Source: Phycomyces nitens (taxonomy: Eukaryota; Mucoromycota; Mucoromycetes; Mucorales; Phycomycetaceae). From it: a stretch of DNA of 64,000 bases. Shown here piece after piece: positions 11,449 through 24,700 of this stretch. The translations under genes were made by a program, and so were the position numbers. The DNA lies in NCBI GenBank assembly GCA_022702545.1, contig JAHRBC010000007.1, positions 2,728,001-2,792,000 on the forward strand, written 5' to 3'. Position 1 is the stretch's first letter, and every line of letters starts with the position of its first letter. Under the pieces are notes generated by a model that worked only from the letters and a program-made list of their open reading frames with translations, was not told the DNA's origin and made no database searches.

Positions 11449-13526
11449 ATATATTAAAGAGTTAACTTACTTTATTGTTCTCTATTATTTATTTATGAGC
11501 CTGATTATTGATTGTAAAGCCTTTTCCAAGACTTGGTGCATAGCATTCTATAATATTTATATTGATTCTGTGATAGACCATTATATTATTTTACAGCCAT
11601 ATGATAGTGTTTGGCAATATAAGACCATGCTTTTAGTTGATCCTGCGATTTATAGTCAGAGTATGTTTTGAGAAAAATATTAACAAAAACAAAGGCTATT
11701 CTCTATTAGTTCTCCTGTGCTGTATTTTTTGATCTTAATGATAAAGCATATTATGTAAATGAAGTTTACTCTTTTCTTTGAAACCACCACTTGTATCAAT
11801 TGCTAACTTACCAAGCTAATCAAGGTATTTGTCCAATTGATTACTTTTTATATCAAATATCTATTTATAATAAATGAAAAATATATATAAATCAAACACT
11901 TTAACAAACTATTGACTTTTGAATATCCCTTTGAGTTGATCAATCTTCTTTTGACTGCAAAGGTTTTTGGTGAAAATATTAATAAAATAACTTGCTGTCC
12001 AATACTTGTTAAGCATAGATAATAATCATATCCTTTAGATTGTGAACAAAGGAATGGCCCTTGTATCTTAATATAACTTTTGCACTGCTAGATAAAATAA
12101 AACATAAGTTAAATCATAGTATAGTGTTCTATTGTTGTTACAATCAATTATTACCTTTTCCATAAGATACACTTTAAAAATCTAGACAATTTACTCTCCC
12201 AACAAGTTTATAGCAAGACTATATCTCATAGTCTCTTTTAAACTATTGAAAACTATCTGATACACCTTTTTACATATAATAAATTGCCAAGGCCCATAAT
12301 AAAGCTGGTCCACTCAATTCATAGAGAGAATTATAAGTAAACTATATAAGCTCATTAGGTACTCTGAAATCCACAAGTATATCAATATAATAATTAAGAT
12401 CTATCCTAATATTAATCTTTTGCAACAACTTACATATACTAAAGCTTGTTTCTGGAATATTTTCGATGGGAGAAGTGGTGACCAACTGTGTAAGCTTTTC
12501 AGTCAATTTGTGTATTTAAATATTAATATTAGACATAGCATAAGAATAGTATAAATGAAGTTCTGTTTAGTTATTACATGTGACATACTGATTTGAATGC
12601 TATGGAGGTTAATATTTCTACTATCATTATTAATGTTCATCATTGGACAGATTCAACTTTGTATTTTTCATTTATATACCCAAATGGCAAGATTAGCACT
12701 GACAATCACCACCCAATGCCCCCTTGTCATTGTAGAAAAGAAATATAGTATTAGTAAAAACACAGAGTAGGAATCACTTGCTATTTGTACATGCTTACCT
12801 AGCAATCACAATATAACTAATCAAAGCCAGCTCATTAGTATTGTTCATCTCTACTTTTAATATAGAGATTAAGTCTTTGGTCAATACTTTGTTACTTTAG
12901 AAAAAACTCATGAAGGAGCTTGACATTACAAACAATTATTTGTATGTAGCAGAAATAAAGTAGCAGCCTGCACTTTGTACAACAGGCTATATACTAAAAC
13001 CAACATTTGCAGTTGTTAATACAGACGACATCCAACATCAATGACTCAATCAATACCTACAAGATGGAAATAATTCTATTTTATTGCACTGTACTACATA
13101 TTCAAGAATAATTGACGCATCATCATGAGTAGCCTCTTTATTTTATAATTCTTTCTTTATAATGTGCTCTCTATACTTCTTTATATTATTATATAGACAC
13201 CAAATAAAATAAAGCAGCTAATAATGTCAAAAACAAAAATTTGGTTTCAAAAACGGTAGTTATGTTACTATGTATAATCATTTCAATAGATAAAACTGAT
13301 TATATTAATTAATTTTAATATTACTTTTTAATATCTAACTACTGCTAATATCCTAAATTTTATCAAATAAAAACTATTTATAACCTGTACTATTAATAGC
13401 TTATAACAACATTTTTGTTGGCAGATATTATTTAATTCAATAGCTATCTCTTCTAACAAATTATTATATTTAAGATGTCAAAACACTTAATTTTGAAAAA
13501 TTGAAAATAATCCAAGTACAGACTTA
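11449..13526. other. AT-rich stretch without a recognisable gene, except a decayed K-type copy
   Basis: No open frame of useful length and no recognised family between 11449 and about 12480. The right part contains the decayed element listed separately. Confidence 0.6.
12640..13265 (+). mobile_element. K3: degenerate old copy of the K1/K2 CACTA family
   Basis: The region parallels 1560-2125 of K1: a tract resembling GGCAATCATCA, the intron and acceptor region with ATCACAATATAACTA, the remnant of the VDDIQHQ segment, and then a tract close to ACACCAAATAAAATAAAG with CTAATAATGTCAAAAA and CGGTAGTTATG at 13197-13265. Many substitutions and small indels mark it as much older than K1 and K2. It has no open frame. 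Confidence 0.55.
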
Positions 13527-13789
13527 CAGTCCTATCACTGGAAAAAGTATATGATTTTATGGTGGAGAAATATCTGTAGTATTAAAGTACCATCATCGAT
13601 TTATTGTTATTTCAATCTATATTTCTCCACCATACAAATATGAATGATACTATAGGGAATGATGCCTGGTCTATCAGAGAAATAGGTCTTTAGTTCCGCT
13701 TGAAAAACCTTTGATACCCCCCAACTTTTCTGTTATTAAAGAGGTCACTACGGCGGAAGGACCGGTAGCTGTGCCGAAAACGGTAGCAT

Positions 13790-14450
13790 AACTACCATTT
13801 TTTATGATTTTTGAGCACTTTATCTCCGCAGATTGTGGTTGAAAGGTAATGTCATTGATGCCGATTCATAAAAGTCGCATGGAATGTCTTTTCATCAGGC
13901 AATGAGGTAGTTGTAGTACCATAGAAAGGGCTTGTAAGTTTTTAGGCAACGTTATTTATTGAAATGAGCATTTTATTTGGTGTTAACGATGTTGCGCATT
14001 TTTGAGAAAAATAATTTTTCGCCTGTGTGAACAAAACGGTAGCATAACTACCGTTTTTTTGAAACCAATTTTTTGTTTTTGATATTATTAGCCATTTGAT
14101 TTTATTTTATATGACATTAATATTTATTAGAGCACTTTATCTCCGCAGATTGTGGTTGAAAGGTAATGTCATCGATCCCGAATCATAAAAGTCGCATGGA
14201 ATGTCTTTTCATCAGGCAATGAGGTAGTTGTAGTACCATAGAAAGGGCTCGTAAGTTTTTAGGCAACCTTGTTTATTGAAATGAGCATTTTATTTGGTGT
14301 TAAAGATGTTGCGCATTTTTGAGAAAAATAATTTTTCGCCTGTGTGAACAAAACGGTAGTTATGCTACCGTTTTTTTGAAACCGAATTTTTATTTTTGAC
14401 ATTATTAGCCATTTTATTTTATTTTATTTGGTATTGATATTTATAAGGAA
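13790..14450. repeat. Tandem duplication of the K2 subterminal region
   Basis: A block of about 310 bases running from GAGCACTTTATCTCCGCAG through the CGGTAG hairpin is present twice, starting near 13815 and near 14130. K1 has a single copy of this block (about 2075-2370, inverted), so the duplication probably happened in the K2 lineage. Confidence 0.8.
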
Positions 14451-14471
14451 AGAAAAAGAAAAAGAAAATTT

Positions 14472-15349
14472 TTATAAAGTGGCAAGGTTCCCCATGGTCA
14501 CACGCAGATTGTCATTAAACACGTAATATGGTGCAATGATAAAGAACTGATTACTACTCGGAGGGTACTGGATGAGCCCAACTTGATGCTGAATGTCATC
14601 CACATTAACAGCATATTTTGGCTGGGTTGTTTGTCCAGTTGAGCTGTGTGACCGCCGTATTACGATTGGCACAGATGAGTCATGGGCTGCTGTACCATGC
14701 TCTTTCATCACTTCAACGAATGCCAGAAAGTGTGGTGTGCCATCAACCTCTTTATGCTCAAAATAAAATTCCACAGTGCCAACAAACCAGCTTTGAATAG
14801 TTATATTGCGACAGCTAGATAAAAATATAAAAAATGCGAGTGATCTCTATTTTGTATTTTGACTAATACCAATACTCACTTTCTGTATGGACAGGTGAAT
14901 ATCACATGATGATTGCCACGTCTGGTCTCGTTTTTTATTCTTCGGTACATACATGAAGAATGTACGGTTGAATTTTTCCAAAGACGAGAAGCAACAACAA
15001 TCGTCGGGTCATCAAGTTCAATACTGTCCATACCACTGTTTCGCACATAGTACTTTGCCAAAGTATTCTTGACAACAGGGCTGCTGACACCTTCCAAGTC
15101 ATCATCATTCAAGCTGGCATGTCAGTTGAATGGCTCCCATAGCTGGGCAGCACTTACACCATCTGGAAGATCTAAGAAACTTGCTTCATTATATGTGGAC
15201 GGCTGACTTGTACTAGGATAATTCTGAGAGCTGTTTGCTGAACTGACAAAGCTATGAACAGCAAAGCGCTCAACAAGCAAACTGGCATTTCTACCGCCCT
15301 TCAAGTTTGACGTGATAAGCTTGGAGTATACTCTAATTACTTTTTCCAT
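14472..15349 (-). pseudogene. C-terminal part of a CACTA-type transposase in K2
   Basis: Homologous to 1144-2078 of K1 but less damaged. Segments 15349-15122 and 15112-14876 form one frame interrupted by a single TGA after EPFN, which K1 shares. An intron (GTGAGT near 14874, acceptor before 14820) leads into a block with GTVEFYFEHKEVDG, LAFVEVMKEHG, VDDIQHQVGLIQ and FIIAPYYVF, ending at 14472. This resembles the C-terminal domain of Mucoromycota Tnp2-like transposases. The shared stop suggests both copies derive from an already defective parent. Confidence 0.55.
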
Positions 15350-15540
15350 GGGTAGGTAAGAGATTATTTGACTAATAATAGCAACAGCAGCAAAGACACT
15401 TCTTGGTCAATGATGACAAAATCAACGTACCTGTCATCAATGATTGTGGCCAGTGAGGCACGGCTAGGACAATAGCACTCCACATTTACAAGTGCAAAAG
15501 AATGTGGTGTGCCAAGAATCTTCTTCAAGACACCTTTAAG

Positions 15541-15748
15541 AGTGCAAACCAGACTTGTAAGAGAAAAATAGCAGAGAACAGCCAGGCAAGTTTATTAATT
15601 AACAAACATTTGAATATACATTATAATTAATACAATATTTTTATTATGTTATAGCAGGAAAGAGCAAGCAGTTCTTTTCTTTCGGAAGATGAGGTATTTT
15701 AAACGGATGACGAGGCTGAATCCCCAATCATGACAGATGTACTATAAG
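15541..15748 (+). pseudogene. Remnant of the antisense acidic-tail gene in K2
   Basis: The counterpart of 960-746 in K1. Two exon-like pieces (AGAGAAAAATAGCAGAG and, after a GC-AG type intron, a segment encoding SEDEVF then a TAA) end at the same TDVL stop. Here the methionine of RKRKM is ATA and one Gln codon has become TAA. Confidence 0.3.
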
Positions 15749-16019
15749 TTAGAGCTTTTTTTGTTGCTCATCTATTCTCAATTTAATATTAATATAATAT
15801 TTCTACTGTTTGATATAGGTTTACACCACTAGGAATGAGCAATGAGCCTTCATCTAAGAGAAACAGACTAAGTCTTTAATATTCTTTAGGCTGCTCTTAT
15901 TGGTTCTCTCATATTTTTAGTATATGTTTTAGCGCACTTTTTCTTTTCCTCTTTTCCTTTAGCTGTTTTATCTTTGCTTTGGTCCTCTCCTTTGAAATAA
16001 AATCGAATAACTCTCCATC

Positions 16020-16420
16020 ACATAAGATTGCCACCTTAATAAATGCCCGATTGGCATCTTGTATACCACATCTTCAGCTCTGTTGTTTTTAATCTAGGAA
16101 TGAAACACACATCTCGCCCTTTTTCAAGCACCAAAAAAATGAAATTTTTTTATAGCTGTATTACGCCGAGGTTAGTTTATATTTCTTTTCTTTTCTTTGC
16201 TCTACTTTTTTGAAATAAAACTAAATGACCCTCCCTTATGTAAGGTTGTCAATTACATAAACATCCGATTGGAATCTTGTATACCACATCTTCAGCTCTG
16301 CTATCTTTAATCAAGGAATGAAACACTCATCTCATAATTTTTCAGACACTAAAAAAAGGTGAAAATTTTTTACAGCTATATTACACTAAAGTTTGTTGTT
16401 CCCCACCTCCCCACCTGGGA
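16020..16420. repeat. Direct duplication of about 205 bp in K2
   Basis: The tract with TCTTGTATACCACATCTTCAG and AGGAATGAAACAC occurs near 16055-16112 and again near 16272-16332, each followed by a similar A-rich and TTTTTTATAGCT-like tract. The copies have diverged by substitutions and small indels. Confidence 0.65.
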
Positions 16421-16655
16421 ATCTCTGTAGAATATGCATATTGTTTTCTTAATGATGTACTCATTCTGCCAACTACCATTATATTCGAATTAGTTTTAAA
16501 TCTTATGAGCTGACTTTACAGCAATATATTTTCTATGGTAAGAATATTATAATATGTTTACACTCTTTAATTAATCATATTGCGCATTCTCTATTCTCCT
16601 TCTACTGCATCTAGTATTTACATCTGTACGTTTCATATAGTGGCATTAATTCAAG

Positions 16656-16959
16656 AGATGCTTGGTATACCGATTAACAAGCACAATATATACTGGTATG
16701 CTATCCAAAACAATATGCTTGGTTTATTTGATCGCTTCATTCTCTGACCACAATATCTTTATAGCAATTGATGAAGACCAAAGGCCTTCCAAGTCATGAC
16801 AGTGATTCACAACAAGATGCTCGGCACGCTGATTAACAAGCACAATATATACTGGTATGCTACCCAAAACAATATATTCGGTTTATTTGATTGCTTCATT
16901 CTCTGACCACAATATTTTTATAGCAATCGATGAAGACCAAAGGCCATCCAAGTCATAAC
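16656..16959. repeat. Direct repeat of 145 bp, two copies, in K2
   Basis: Copies at about 16656-16800 and 16815-16959 share AGATGCTYGG, TTAACAAGCACAATATATAC, CATTCTCTGACCACAATAT and GATGAAGACCAAAGGCC with few differences. No coding potential is seen. Confidence 0.85.
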
Positions 16960-17527
16960 AACATGTTGTTGGCATCGTGTATAGATTGAGTAAAAGGTTT
17001 GTACCATATACGTTTTATAATATTAAATAGTATTTGCTTTTGGTATGTTTCTATATTATTATTATATATATTTTAATATTATTTGAAATAAATCGAAATT
17101 ATAATAAAAAATAAACCATTATTTCAAATAAATGGCAGTAAAAAAAGAATGGGTGCTAGTATATAAAGTAATATAAAAGAGAGGCTATAGTATATAAAGA
17201 AACGATTTTGGTTGGATAAAAAAACAGTAGCTGTGCCTATTCCTGCCTCATAACTACCCTTTTTTTCGCACTAAAAAAACGGTAACAGCTACCGAAATCG
17301 CCTTATACAGAGTCTTTACTACCGTTTTTTTTGGTGGGAAAAAACGGTAGTAATGCTACCAAAACGGTAGTTAGCTACCGTTTTTTCCGCCGTAGTGGGT
17401 CTAGTTTATTTTATATTTCGTGTCGAGTAAGCCTATTATTTATTGTATTTTGTGCCATATAAAGCTAATCGCAATATCGCGATTTACAATCTATTCATAT
17501 CCTTTACTTTTAACCTCAGTAACTCAT

Positions 17528-17612
17528 CTCTTTAGGCTGAAAAGCAAAGGGAAATAGTGTCTTTAGACTGAAAAGCAAAGGGAAATAATGTCTTTTAGAC
17601 TGAAAAGCACCG
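17528..17612. repeat. Tandem repeat, about 33 bp unit, 2.5 copies
   Basis: The unit CTTTAGRCTGAAAAGCAAAG followed by GGAAATARTGT is repeated. It lies in the T2 segment between K2 and K4 and has no coding role that I can see. Confidence 0.85.
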
Positions 17613-18406
17613 TATCATACGTTTACATACAAGCCTCATTTGTTGATTTTTAAAAAATAAATTGTTTTTTATTTATTTTTTATTTATTTAATATATATAT
17701 TTCTAGATGAATGCTCTAATCATATAATAATAATATATATGCTATTTCTAGAGTATTGTTTGATATTTTGCATCTAGCAAGACCAACAAGTTCCTACCTG
17801 ATAGATATTGGGTACTGTCTTGGAGAAGAATGGTGCTATTTAATAGTAATAGGAGCAAAGATTAATTAAATAATCGTAATGGATCAAATTATTTGCTGTT
17901 GTACTTACAATGTTGATATCGTGAGTAGATGGACTACTTGATAGATTCATGAGAATATCTCAGCATATTAGCTGTCAGTTGAGATTGTCTAAGAATTGTA
18001 AAGTTATTAGTATTCTAGATATTCATATATACTATATTATCAGCGGTTTTCTTACCTGTGTGATTGTTTGTTCAGGCATGCGGATGAGATTCTTAATATA
18101 TCTAATAGAGAATAGAACATAGTTATATATGTATAAGTAAAGAGATATATATAATTTGTAATAATATAATAGCTTACTATGATGTTTGATTACAAGATTG
18201 AGTGACATGCAAAGCCGTGATGACTGGAGGCATCAAGTCATTAGTAAAGAGAAGCTTTGAGCAAATATTATTTTATGTTATTAAACCATGTAAAATGACC
18301 AAAGAGAAGAAGCTTGTTGATGATCTGTAAAGATAATGGCAAAATTATTAAGTAATTACATAAAATAATAAGAATAAAATAATTACCAGTATGTGTATAA
18401 GAGCAA

Positions 18407-20151
18407 CACTACAAAAATTGAGTAGTTTCATTCATAACAAACTACTATATTATCTTACCATTAGTAGACTGAAGTTAAACATAATAAACTTTTTTATTTT
18501 TGATGGCGATTATATTATTCAATATGTTCTATTGGATAGAATAATAAAGTAGAGCCTTTTAGATGTCATATTTGTTTGTGATTTATTTCTACTTCTTGTA
18601 ACTATATCATTAAATTAATTGGAGTAGAAATAATAAACAAATCAATTATTATCATGTTTATTCTCATAAGAAGGAAGAGAAATATGACCAGTATGCTTGC
18701 AAGTAAATAAGTTGACTGAAGATAATGAATTGTCTTATAGTTTTATTATTATTTAACAGCATTGCGTACACTCTTGTTCTATATCTAGACATCTTTTTCA
18801 ACCTAATAAACTATAAATTACAAAGATATGAAAATGACGGCAGGCATATTCTTTTGGATTATCATTTTTATTTCCCGCATTTTATCAGGGTCAAACAGCC
18901 TTTTAATACAAAGTATTTGTTTTTCCTTTTTATTTTTTATATTCTTTTGTGCCTAAATATTACCGCAAAATACTCTGGTAATTAATTCTTTTCTTTCTCT
19001 TGTGAATATATTTTTTACTCAATCTATTTTATTATTCATAGGTAACTGCTTATAAATATATTATGGGGCTCTCTATTGCACTTGGCTGTATATCCAAAGG
19101 TAAGATCATATTATGCTAAAGCTATTCTTTATTAACCAAATCACTCTTTTATATATAGCCACAAATTCTATTTTTCTATCTATCTCAATATAATATTCTG
19201 GTAAATCTTTTATATTATAAATATGTCCTCTTTAATAACATCTATAACAGACATCTTGCTATGCTCTTATATTGATTCCCGATTGAAATTATCTGGCCAT
19301 TCCAATGGCTATATCTTGTAAGTAAACTAATATTTTAGTATTACATATTGTTTATCTACAAATATTAATATATATCTATTAGACAATAATCATTTGTTGG
19401 TATATTACAGAGAGTCTATCAAATGTTTTATTTATTATATTAAAAATGTAAGTATAAGAATGAATGATTTATATAAAAATAATTTACTAACAATCTTCTC
19501 TTTTACTTTTAGACAGTATTGGCTTTCTCTCAGCTAGGTAAGTATCCTGGCTCTATTAAGAACCAGTTGATGGTGCTGACCAAGAAATATCGATTGGTAG
19601 AATAGATATACCAAAGAAATAATCTAGAGACTAGAATATATAGCGCAAATGTATTTTTTATCAAATAAAACAAAAAATAAAAATTTTCAGAATCTATTGC
19701 TCCAAAAAACAATAAACCAGAGAGGCTTGTTTGCATAGAATAACTACAATTACCTTGCAATAGTCTACAATCATCCTTGATGGACTGTTAAAACATATTA
19801 TAAAACCCACTATAAAATATAATGAAAGATAAAACTGGTTGTTTGTAAGTGGTCAATCTCCCCTGACACAAACTGTCTGTGTATCGTAAAATACAATGCA
19901 AAAAAGGGTAGATCGACTAGGAATATATTGTGGCTACAATGTATATTTAAGTTTTGCACTGTTTGAGGGCATTTAAATATTCTACATTGGATTCTTGTAC
20001 ACCAGTAGGTAGGATGATTCAGTTCACTCCCATATCTTTTTAGTCTACTACAGATCACGATTATATATTACCAAAAGCATAGTAAAACTATACAATTAAG
20101 TAGCTTATTTTATAAGTTTTATCTACATAATACTCTTAGACTTTTGTAGTG
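18407..20151. mobile_element. K4: 1.75 kb non-autonomous CACTA-like element nested in T2
   Basis: The left end reads CACTACAAAAATTG at 18407. The right end at 20151, read inward, is CACTACAAAAGTC. CAA flanks both (18404-18406 and 20152-20154). The terminal repeats match over about ten bases. The interior is AT-rich, with several plausible splice-like sites but no recognisable transposase; the 86-codon hydrophobic frame at 18725-18985 has no support. Its family differs from K1/K2 (no CGGTAG motifs). Confidence 0.65.
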
Positions 20152-20463
20152 CAAGAGGCAAAAGAGAAAGAACAAAAAATAATTTGAGTTCCAAGGTGGT
20201 TTACCCCTAAAAAAAGTGCGGTCTCTAAAATCAATAATCCCAAAAACATAATATAATCATCATTTTCATTTTACAGTTAAATGCTTTATTTAATCAATAA
20301 AAGACACTAATTAGTTTTAAGCAAGTCATTGTAAAATATGATTATATATTGTAGAATAAACATCAGTAACAGTTCATTATACTTCTTTACTTGTAAGAAA
20401 CATTATAATATCATAAAGATAAAATATTAATAATTGTCATTTAAACATTTATTCATATAGAAA

Positions 20464-21703
20464 ATGAACAACTTTGACATCTCCAAAATCTCTACCAGTA
20501 GTCCTATCTATGCATCTATTATGCGTAGTGCTATGGCTAATGTCCAGAACAGTGAACTTACCACTGCATCTACTTTGGCCACTGTAACAGCAGAAGAGAC
20601 ATCCAATTACCAGGATGATAATGAAATCCATAGCTTGCTAAACTCGGCAAATATCAAGATGGATTCTCTTGAAAATCAAAACAAGACAATTGCAAGTGAA
20701 GTGGGTGATTGCAAGACGTCAATTTTGCAGCTTGAGAAGGTCATTGATAGACTTGTCACTGGCCAAATCAGCATCAAGGATATTTTGTCTGGTGGAAATA
20801 CTCCTGCAAGAACGATTGCAGTGGCCAGTTTGGTACCTCGGGGTGAGGAACCCTATGTTGTTGGAAAGAGATATCCAAAGATCTCAGTAAGTCTTGACTA
20901 GACATAAAATCAATAAGAAGAGTATCTAAAACCAATTTATAGAAATTAATCAATGGCTATATCAAGCACCCAAACTTCACCAGTGACAACCCTGTCAAGA
21001 TAATGGAGAATGATGCCAAGCAAGGGTGGTCCTTGACTAGCTACTACAACAGTAGCTATAACAATGCACTGGCCATAAGGCTGATCACCTACTTGGGAAG
21101 ACAAGAGGCAGGAAAGGCGATCCCTTTGAATGATCTTGCCAAAATGGTAAAAAACCATTTTGTCAACCAGGTGCGCCAGCGCCAGCGAACCCCAGAGGCT
21201 GCAGACAGAAAAAGACTTGCATGCAGAAGATGACAGCAAACTGTTACGGTAAGTTTATATTTTAATCAATATAAAACTGTTATTTTCTTACACACTTAAT
21301 ATACAGATTCTTCGTCGCCAAATCAAGGCATACAACAAGTACAAAGACCAGATTGACAGAGAGATGGGCAGAAAAAATTGCGACCATGCCCTCCAAAAGG
21401 AAACCATGTCTGAAGATGAGACTGATGGAGAAGATAAGGTAAAGGCCTTTCGCCCTAGCTGGAGAAGTGACGAGGTAATTATTTTAGCATAGTTTTTCAT
21501 ATTAAAATTCTATATCTTTTATTGATACACCTTATTATATTCAATAGCTCCAGACTTTTATAGATCTTGTTGATGATTTTGCTTCCCAGTCACTAAAGAA
21601 AAAGGGAAGCTCCATTTTGAAACGCGTCCGAGTAGTTCGTCAAAAGGATGTACCAAAGGATTTAGCAGTCCCATTGGCCACGTGGATAATAAATAATGAA
21701 TAA
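20464..21703 (+). pseudogene. Companion gene of T2, one in-frame stop
   Basis: Four exons: 20464-20886, 20943-21248, 21307-21474 and 21548-21703. Exon 1 starts MNNFDISKIS and has a Leu/Ile-rich helical stretch near ILQLEKVIDRLVTGQIS. Exon 2 is exactly 306 nt, as in the other copies. Exon 3 keeps RRQIKAYNKYKDQIDREMGR, the acidic ETMSEDETDGED and RPSWRSDE. Exon 4 ends WIINNE. A TGA sits near the end of exon 2 after LACRR; otherwise the frame is open. The sequence is much diverged from T1 and T3, so this is a separate subfamily sharing the same architecture. Confidence 0.75.
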
Positions 21704-21788
21704 ACTATCTATTTTATGTTTTATATTTTTTGGCTATCTTTTGCTGCAGATACTTTTGTGAGATAAGGATAGGTAAAGATATTTATTT

Positions 21789-24700
21789 TTAAGCATATAT
21801 TTTTCTAAGAACAGGAGCAACAATCATCTTAACATTTCCTGTCTCAGTTGTATGCTCACCAATGGCAACCGACAGCAAGATTTGGTGCACTGGCAAGATA
21901 TTTTGATAATCCCCTCAGGCAAAGGCAAACTCATTCAACTCTATCCCTTCATCACTTCTTGTGTTCAGACCAGATGACCTATACCATTTGACATAAGCAA
22001 AGGTATGATTGTCAGGTTGAAGAGTCTGGGGATTCACAAGCGAGTTGACAAACAAATACTGAATCTGACCAGTAAAGGCACTTATACCACGGTCATTGTT
22101 CTCTTGGAAGATTGCCTGTATATATGACCCGCGGCAAACTGCACCATTGCTCCCTTTGTATATCTGGCCAAGCAAGTTGATCGATGGGAACTTCTGGATC
22201 ATATTGTTGACAAAGACATTGCCGAACGAAGCTTGCTGGTAACTGCGAAGAGAATCATCGTCATAGGAGTCTCTGTAGAACTCAAGAAGATGCTCATACT
22301 CTTCTTCTACCATTCGTTCTTATTGCCCTAGGGAAAGTGGGAAGGCCGACGAAGGAAGAGGTTCATTGCCTTTGATGTTGACAGTACTGAACTGCGCGGA
22401 ATCAAGAAATACTTTTAGGTCAAACCTAGGAGAAGCAACTTGGAAATATGGGGCGGTGGTGACAGTGGTGGTTGCAGTGGACGCATAGACAATTGGAGCA
22501 GGAGGAGGAGTAAACTCGATGAGTTCAGAAAGCAATGCAATATACGATGCATTTCCAATTACGGCCATCATTCTACAAGCAATATCAACCTTGCAAGAGT
22601 CCTCAAGATATTTTCGCATGAACGTGGCCTCAAAGCCGTCTCTCTTGTTCGTCGTGTAGTTCTTCAGTACACCATTGTACCTCTCGAAGCTGAAAAGCCA
22701 ATAGCCGTATACTGGCCCAAAGTTGATGATCGTCTCATGAAGATGCAGATGTAGATGCATGTTAGGTGAGATAAAATCTGCACCATACAAGTTCTGACAT
22801 CCTTGTCCAAACAACTCCAAACAGAAATGGGCTTCGGCTAACTCGTCTTCTGATATGCTGGGCTTGGACAAGTATAGGCAGGCGTTGACGAAGCACATCC
22901 AATTGTCAAGATTGTCCCTTGGCAACCGGTCTTTCAAGAGGACAGGCGAGTATACCAGGCACCAGGACTTCCATTCGTTGGCCTTCATGAACGGGAAGTC
23001 CTTGCCAATCTTCTTCTTGAGGGTGCTCATATCTGGGGGAAGGACCATATTGTCAGCCTCTTGTTGCATATCGGCCAAGTCTCTGTTAGTGATCAGACCA
23101 GCTGATCTCCACTTCTCCATCACTTGCTTCGAGGTTCCCAAGAAGAGGTTATGCATCGGGTCAATGATGGTGCACTCGACTACATTAAAGTACTCAAGAT
23201 TGTGGAGTTCCAACCAGCGGACTCCATTCTCCTTTTCCATCCTCTTTTGGTCTGCCTCACTCGATGCACGCTTCCAGGCCAGGGCATCACGACAATTATC
23301 TGCTTCGGTTCAAGGCACCCACTCGGAAAAGACAAAACCAGAATAATCAACACCGCCATTCCCTGGGAGATGGGAGAACTGGCGATTGCACTTGTGGCAG
23401 GCATTGGTGCTCATGTGGGACGTGAATCCGCATGTCTTGCGAGCAGCAGGAATGTCGCAGGCAACAAGGAAAAGAGCAGCACGGACAAGAGCACCAGAAG
23501 GACAGCGCACAGTAGGGATCACCACACCCACATACAAGGATTGGAGCTCGGCAACAAGAGGACGGAGGTAGTGATTGATCTCACTGGTCTTGGCTTCTTT
23601 TGGGCCAGGCATGAGGCCAACAAGAATGGTGTTCTCCTTCTTGTATCGTTCGTCTTGTAGCAAGTTGTTTATAGACATGTAGATTGCCCCACAAGAGTAA
23701 GTAACCCTATCAAAAGGTTGAAACCAATCGATGTTTAGAGTCAACATGATTGATCGTTCATGAGCCACGAATTGCTGACCATTGCTGTCTTCCAGATTGC
23801 TCCACTTGGCACCATCATAGACATCAAACATCATGCCTGCAACTTGCTGTCTATGTCTCCAGTGATTGATACTGCTTTCAAATCCAGGGCGACAGAAGAG
23901 AACGGACAAGGCAGAAATCAAGGAGTTGTACATATACACCTTCTTTGGCAGTGCTACATTTCTCGAAGGCTTGAAGAGATCGGCGCCACATATACCGCCA
24001 GAAAGTCTTCTGAAGTTGCAGCACTGGGGAACACCGTCAAACTCCATGTATGTCTTGTGGCACTCGCCACACACCACGTAGCGCTGGACACCTTTGCAGA
24101 CTTGGTTTAACCCTGTCATGGAGGAAAGACCACTCAAACTCAATGGCAGACGGAATGATTCGCCAAAGTGCGCCAAAACCTCATTGAGGAACTTGATCAA
24201 AATTGCTCCTCCAGAGTTTACAACATATTTTGATATGAAAAAGGTGGCAAAGGCAGCAATGAAAGCATGGGTGTTATCCGCTGGCATGTTGGAGGATGAG
24301 AATTGTTCTATTTGGGTTTTGTATATTAATATATGATATCTATGTTTTTCTTGTACTTTTACTAACCTTCAAATTCTTCAGCTTCATATTCAGAGCCTTC
24401 CATTGTATCAAGCTCAATGATATCCTCATCTTCATTTTCAGCTATAAACAAAAATTGGTAACAGACACAGGTAAGTTTTCCATTGTTTTTTTTTGGAGCA
24501 AAAAAGTAAATATTCAAGTGGCTGCAATTTATTATGCAATTTGAATAAAATTTTATACTTACATTCAACATGAGCATCAACATCATAGACCTCGGCATCA
24601 ATCTCCATGTTATTATCATTCTCCATCTGAATTGCTTCAGCTGACAATGCTATATTTTTTAAAATGTTTAATTACACTTTGAAATGCAAACAAATTATAT

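Larger units (their letters stand above)
13746..17397 (-). mobile_element. K2: 3.65 kb non-autonomous CACTA element nested in T2
   Basis: The left end reads CACTACGGCGGAAGG at 13746. The right end at 17397, read inward, is CACTACGGCGGAAAAAACGG. GGT flanks both (13743-13745 and 17398-17400). Both subterminal regions are full of CGGTAG motifs in inverted pairs, such as ACGGTAGCATAACTACCGT. It encodes only C-terminal fragments of a transposase and no catalytic core, so it must have relied on a relative. The segment 15750-17220 is noncoding apart from internal duplications. Confidence 0.9.

Noticed and set aside
12079..12110. TTTTGCACTGCTAGATAAAA as a possible CACTG left terminus
   Set aside because: No matching partner end with a 3 bp duplication was found, and the sequence after CACTGC does not continue as AAAA.
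18725..18985. 86-codon hydrophobic open frame inside K4
   Set aside because: AT-rich DNA readily gives Leu/Phe/Tyr-rich frames; no motif, no conserved counterpart, inside a non-autonomous element.
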